Program-made: the position numbers and the translations under genes | The notes under the pieces: generated by a model | The model's input: only the letters and a program-made list of their open reading frames with translations | Told to the model about the DNA's origin: nothing | Database searches by the model: none | Shown here: positions 60,634 through 64,000 of the stretch, one piece after another | How positions within the stretch are numbered: the stretch's first letter is position 1 | How the letters are laid out: every line of letters begins with the position of its first letter | Source of the DNA: UBA5336 sp039818165 | GTDB lineage: Bacteria; Pseudomonadota; Alphaproteobacteria; Caulobacterales; Hyphomonadaceae | DNA length: 64,000 nt | Assembly: GCA_039818165.1 (NCBI GenBank) | Contig: JBCBUL010000006.1 | Span: forward strand, 62,001-126,000 | Reading direction: 5' to 3'

Positions 60634-62571
60634 CTACCCCGCCATCGCCAATTCTGTGTTCTCTTCGGTCGAGAACAAGCTCGGAGCGGATTGGCCCGCA
60701 GGCGCGGGTCCGACCTCGCGGCCATCACGGTACACGAAGTCACGTTCCGGCGCGCTGGCGCGCGACACTCGTACCAATCCATCCGCCGCGCCGTTCTTGA
60801 ATTCGCCTTCCATGGCAATTGCCCCGGCACCAGAGTGAACAATCATATAGCCAACGCCATGGGGCATGCCGTTTTCCGTTTCGCCGAAGTATTCGACCAC
60901 CTTGCCGCCCGACGCGCGCAACACGCCAGCGCCGACCCCGTCGGCAACACCGCCCGCACACTCACCGTGCCACACACCCAGCGCGTCGTTGCCATTGCTG
61001 GAAAAACTACAACGACTGGAGGCCGTATCGATAGAGCGTTGGCTCGAAGCATACCGTTGCTGGAGCAGCTCCCGGAAGTCTTCGATTCGAATCGCAGAAA
61101 TCGCTTCATTGGAATCCAGCAACTCGACCTGAACTGTAATCTGCTCCTCAAGCGCTGGCACCATCGACTGAATGAAGTTCACGCCAGCAGTCTTGTTCTG
61201 GTTGTTCAAATTGAACGCCTGCATGGCGGAGACTGCGGCAAGGTCTGTCAACAGATCGACGGCCAAATAATCGCCCGCATCAAAATTGTCTCCGGAGTTT
61301 GCCGCAACAGCTCCAGCAGCCACAACGCCGGCTATGGCGGCAGCGGTCGCCAAATTCTGCTGGCGCGCCAACTCCCGACGTCGCTGTATGAGGGTGTACT
61401 CAGCAACCAAAACGTCGCGCATCTGATTCCCGATTTCGCCTGTCTGCACGCCTTCGTGAATCTTTTGAGATTGCACCGCAAGAAAGCGACGCTCCGCTTC
61501 AATCATACGCTCCGCAAACCGTAGCCGCGTCTCCACGTCCGCGTCAGCAGTTCCGGCAAATGCGAGTGAAGACAGCGAGGGATCGAACCGCTCTATTGCA
61601 GCCGCGCGCTGAACCATACTCGCCCGTTCCCGGTTGATAGAACCGAGCTGCGCCACAACTCTGTCGGCAAGGGCTGATGAAAACGTTCGCTCCAACGGAT
61701 CGAGTTGTGTGTCCGGAGAGAATTTCATCTGCTGCAGCGCGTAGCGGTCAATCAGGATTTTCTCCATGGGATAGACCTGTACCGCATGGGCTCCAGAGTA
61801 GACTGAGAGCCCCTGCGTCGGTGGTAACTGCGTCGCGTCGCCGGACAAATAGCTTATGAAATCAAGCGGTCGAACAGGCGCGGCAAACGAGCCTTGTTCC
61901 AAACTGCCTAGGGAGTCCAACGTGTCCCGGCGCGCTGCACCGCCTGCACCGCCCAAAAGCGGCGAGCTGGCCAAGACAAGACCATGGGTTGGCGCCCGGC
62001 CGCGATGATCAGCATGCACAACAACAAGAGGTGAGAACAAGTCACCGAAGGTGATCGGCTCGGAATTCATCATCCGCTCGGGGTCGGGGAAACTGTAGCT
62101 TACGAAATCTACGGACAGCGCACTCGGAATGGTCTCGGCATCGGTGATCGGGAGCGACGTCAGATTACCATTCGAATCAAGGGCAATTCGGTGGGGCGAT
62201 AGTAAAACCCCCTCTTTCGGCAATCGTTCAGCCAACTCGCGATAGATGGACTGAGCAAAATAATTGGATTTGAGGAACAATCCCGTGGCGGCCTGACGCG
62301 ACTCAAGGCTTCCCGCGACGCTGTTTTGCACATTGCCGCCAATGGCGCGCTGAACATAAGCCTTGTAGAAAGCGTCCTCAGCGTCGGGCTCAAGAACCGC
62401 AGGGTACCTCACCACCACAAGTGTGCCGGCGCTGGGCAATTCAACGTCACCAACTACCGGAGCCGCCTCCGGCAACAGCAACGCAGACCGAGCCGCCCCC
62501 GTCGCCGTGGAGGCGCAGCCGCCCAGAAAAAACGAAAAAAACGTCAAAACTGCAAACACGCTTCGTTGCAT
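60634..62571 (-). CDS. Large lipoprotein with MORN-like C-terminal region (cluster gene 1)
   Basis: 645 aa from the ATG at 62571, with GGAGGG eight bases upstream; an in-frame ATG nine codons earlier has no such site. The lipoprotein Cys is residue 19 (FLGGC). Residues 20-300 form a mixed domain beginning with strands (TLVVVRYPAV). Residues about 310-420 are helical with a coiled-coil look (RLRFAERMIEAERRFLAVQ), and a short hydrophobic Ala-rich patch (ATAAAIAGVVAAGAVAA) follows. Near the C-terminus, GVWHGECAGGVADGVGAG, VEYFGETENGMPHGVGYM and MEGEFKNGAADGLVRV resemble three MORN repeats (G-x-W/F-x-x-G-x-x-x-G-x-G). No other family is recognised. First gene of the cluster. Confidence 0.78.
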   Translation of the reverse strand: MQRSVFAVLTFFSFFLGGCASTATGAARSALLLPEAAPVVGDVELPSAGTLVVVRYPAVLEPDAEDAFYKAYVQRAIGGNVQNSVAGSLESRQAATGLFLKSNYFAQSIYRELAERLPKEGVLLSPHRIALDSNGNLTSLPITDAETIPSALSVDFVSYSFPDPERMMNSEPITFGDLFSPLVVVHADHRGRAPTHGLVLASSPLLGGAGGAARRDTLDSLGSLEQGSFAAPVRPLDFISYLSGDATQLPPTQGLSVYSGAHAVQVYPMEKILIDRYALQQMKFSPDTQLDPLERTFSSALADRVVAQLGSINRERASMVQRAAAIERFDPSLSSLAFAGTADADVETRLRFAERMIEAERRFLAVQSQKIHEGVQTGEIGNQMRDVLVAEYTLIQRRRELARQQNLATAAAIAGVVAAGAVAANSGDNFDAGDYLAVDLLTDLAAVSAMQAFNLNNQNKTAGVNFIQSMVPALEEQITVQVELLDSNEAISAIRIEDFRELLQQRYASSQRSIDTASSRCSFSSNGNDALGVWHGECAGGVADGVGAGVLRASGGKVVEYFGETENGMPHGVGYMIVHSGAGAIAMEGEFKNGAADGLVRVSRASAPERDFVYRDGREVGPAPAGQSAPSLFSTEENTELAMAG

Positions 62572-62657
62572 TTCTGAGACCCTCCGATTTCTACACACCC
62601 GCCAGTAGTATGCATTTCGAGATGAACAGGGGCTGAGGCGAAACTGATATCACATAG

Positions 62658-62687
62658 AAAAAGACCGCGCTTGCATGAAGCGCGGTC
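62658..62687 (-). terminator. Intrinsic terminator after the S9 peptidase gene
   Basis: A perfect ten-pair stem, GACCGCGCTT (62663-62672) with AAGCGCGGTC (62678-62687), loop of five bases. On the minus strand it is followed directly by five T (62662-62658), the classic intrinsic terminator layout, 23 bases after the peptidase stop. It separates the peptidase transcript from the eight-gene cluster, whose promoter must then lie in the 86 bases between 62572 and 62657; no clear hexamers were recognised there. Confidence 0.9.
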
Positions 62688-62710
62688 AATCTCAGCCAGT
62701 CGAATTTTTA

Positions 62711-64000
62711 TCAGTTGGCCAATCCTCCTGGACCACAATCGGTTTCCAAGTAGTCGGTTATTGTTTCGAAAATCTGACGCTTATGCTGCGGGAACCATGG
62801 GAATGAATGCCACAGATCGACGATCTCAACATACGTACTATCGCCGCCAGCATCTTCCAACGCGTCGTGGAATTTGCGAGACTGTTCAATTGGAACCCGG
62901 TTGTCGCGATCACCGTGATAAATCAGGATTGGGATCGATTGCCGACCAGCACGCGCTTCATCTAGTGGGCTCAGTCCTTGGATAGTCCACTCCTGGAACC
63001 CCTCACCGAATTCACTCCGACCGACGAACTTGCGGAAAGTCCGTAACTCAGACAAGCCAGCACCGGATACGGCGCATTGGAAAGGGCTGTTAGGCCGAAC
63101 AGATGCCGCCATGGAAGCATAGCCACCATAGGAATATCCATGAATGACAATCTTGTCGGCATCGGCGTAGCCTCGCTCCACCAACCAGCGCGCGCCGTCA
63201 TCATTATCATCTCCCATAGCGAGCCCCCACTGTTCATCGCCCGCACGCCAGAGTTCCATACCCCAGCCCTCAGATCCGCGGAATTGGGGTTGTAGAACAA
63301 CATAGCCAATCGAAGCGAAGTACTGCGCTAGAGGATCCCAGCCGAGAAAATCACGAGCCCAAGGCCCGCCATGAGGCATGACCATTGCTCGCCCCGTCTC
63401 CGTGCCTTCAGGTGGGAAGGTTATGAATGCAGGGATTTCAAGACCGTCGCGGGCCTCATATGAGGTGAACTCCATGCGTCCTAGCATTTCAGGCTTCAAC
63501 AGAGGCAATGAATCGCCGAGCTTTGTAAGACTCGATTGGTCCTTCAGCAGGTAGTATTGCGTTGGGTGCTGCGGGCCACTCGCCGCAATTACAACGTTTG
63601 AGAAGTCATCAGACCAATCGACGATCTGACCCACAACGCCTTCTGGCATGACAGCTTGGATGCCGGCATCAAGATTGCGCCACCCCTCATCGACATATTC
63701 GCGGACAACACGTGGGCCTTGGTAGGAGAAACCAAGTAGTTTCCCAAAGTCCTCTTTGCGTGTGGACAAGATCACCCCACCGACATCGTATTGAGGGTGG
63801 GAGTAAATGATATCGCTGAATTCACGCGAGATATAATTGTACTCACGAATGACGGAATAGTTTCCTTCTCGGTTATCAACGACATAGACCACACCCTCAC
63901 GGTCGCTAAATCCGGCATGTTGGACCCCACGTCGCGATTCACTACGGAAATCGAAATGCTCCTGGAAACTGCCGCCTGGCTGGCGATACAGCTGAATAAT
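62711..64000 (-). CDS. S9-family prolyl oligopeptidase (N-terminal part outside window)
   Basis: Serine peptidase of the S9 (acylaminoacyl-/dipeptidyl-peptidase-like) group. The frame is open to the window edge, so about 429 residues of a longer protein are visible; the first GTG inside the window is not the start. The first part is the end of a beta-propeller; the alpha/beta hydrolase domain follows with the nucleophile in HGYSYGGYAS, the Asp in YHGDRDNRVPIEQ and the His in LWHSFPWF. The oxyanion-region HGGPWARDFLGWDPL segment is present. The missing part would hold most of the propeller and a signal peptide if it is secreted. It ends with a strong terminator. Confidence 0.9.
   Translation of the reverse strand: MIQLYRQPGGSFQEHFDFRSESRRGVQHAGFSDREGVVYVVDNREGNYSVIREYNYISREFSDIIYSHPQYDVGGVILSTRKEDFGKLLGFSYQGPRVVREYVDEGWRNLDAGIQAVMPEGVVGQIVDWSDDFSNVVIAASGPQHPTQYYLLKDQSSLTKLGDSLPLLKPEMLGRMEFTSYEARDGLEIPAFITFPPEGTETGRAMVMPHGGPWARDFLGWDPLAQYFASIGYVVLQPQFRGSEGWGMELWRAGDEQWGLAMGDDNDDGARWLVERGYADADKIVIHGYSYGGYASMAASVRPNSPFQCAVSGAGLSELRTFRKFVGRSEFGEGFQEWTIQGLSPLDEARAGRQSIPILIYHGDRDNRVPIEQSRKFHDALEDAGGDSTYVEIVDLWHSFPWFPQHKRQIFETITDYLETDCGPGGLAN

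Noticed and set aside
52101..62571. The cluster as a Zorya anti-phage system
   Set aside because: Zorya has ZorA/ZorB (MotA/MotB-like) but its ZorB has a peptidoglycan-binding domain and the locus includes helicase or nuclease genes; none is present here.
52101..62571. The cluster as a type VI secretion regulatory module (FHA, kinase, SUMF1-like)
   Set aside because: No tss structural gene (sheath, baseplate, TssJLM, ClpV) is in view, and the kinase domain is inactive.
1..64000. CRISPR arrays, insertion sequences, integrases or prophage genes
   Set aside because: No regularly spaced repeats, transposase-like or phage-like reading frames were seen in the window.

Overview
This 64 kb window is chromosomal DNA from a GC-rich alphaproteobacterium. 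Three blocks support that placement: the outer-envelope/translation block rpsB-tsf-pyrH-frr-uppS-cdsA-dxr-rseP-bamA-skp-lpxD-lpxA-lpxI-lpxB; the chain nuoN-birA-coaX-rnj-(mce)-DUF1467-proS-lolC-lolD-dnaE; and a short type proS. LpxI (not LpxH), a NuoE with a C-terminal helix-hairpin-helix-like extension, RNase J and a large TonB receptor paired with a phytase suggest the Caulobacterales/Maricaulales/Hyphomonadaceae/Parvularculaceae area. The species cannot be named from sequence alone. No rRNA, tRNA, CRISPR array, insertion sequence or phage gene was seen.

Layout. 1-2978 (+): molybdenum cofactor genes moaB (5' end cut off), moaC and moeA, then a TauE/SafE permease. 2979-7073 (+): a TonB-dependent receptor and a lipoprotein beta-propeller phytase, preceded by an 11-bp-phased TGTCA-type array that looks like a PhoB box; this reads as a phosphate-starvation phytate-scavenging unit. 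7135-7338 (+): a small unknown protein. 7335-33745 (-): lipid A, outer-membrane assembly, isoprenoid, phospholipid, ribosome-recycling, nucleotide and translation genes, then dnaE, lolCD, proS, two DUF proteins, DUF1467, an epimerase, RNase J, coaX and birA, mostly coupled by ATGA-type overlaps. 33742-49741 (-): all fourteen Complex I genes (nuoA-N) with three extra genes inserted, including a lipoprotein between nuoC and nuoD. 49941-51347 (+): pyruvate kinase. 51351-52034 (-): a HAD-like protein with a damaged motif IV. 62711-64000 (-): the C-terminal part of an S9 peptidase, ending in a clear terminator.

The unusual part is 52101-62571 (-), eight tightly packed genes that match no system I can name. 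In transcription order they are: a lipoprotein with a MORN-like tail; a second lipoprotein; two paralogous proteins with an N-terminal membrane helix carrying a MotB/ExbD-like Asp, a coiled coil, a Pro/Glu linker and a periplasmic von Willebrand A domain (one with an intact metal site, one degenerate); a protein with signal peptide, periplasmic domain, membrane helix and cytoplasmic FHA domain; a MotA/TolQ/ExbB-type channel protein; a protein made of a kinase C-lobe without catalytic residues, a membrane helix, four repeats and a formylglycine-enzyme-like domain without catalytic cysteines; and a secreted Gly/Ser/Ala/Gln-rich protein. My working hypothesis is a proton-motive-force-driven trans-envelope machine with a heterodimeric vWA rotor/stator subunit and FHA/pseudokinase control.

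Other regulatory points: dnaE has a TTGACA-N17-AACAAT promoter whose spacer and -10 contain GTTC-N7-GTTC, the alphaproteobacterial LexA box; rpsB has its own promoter and a strongly structured leader.
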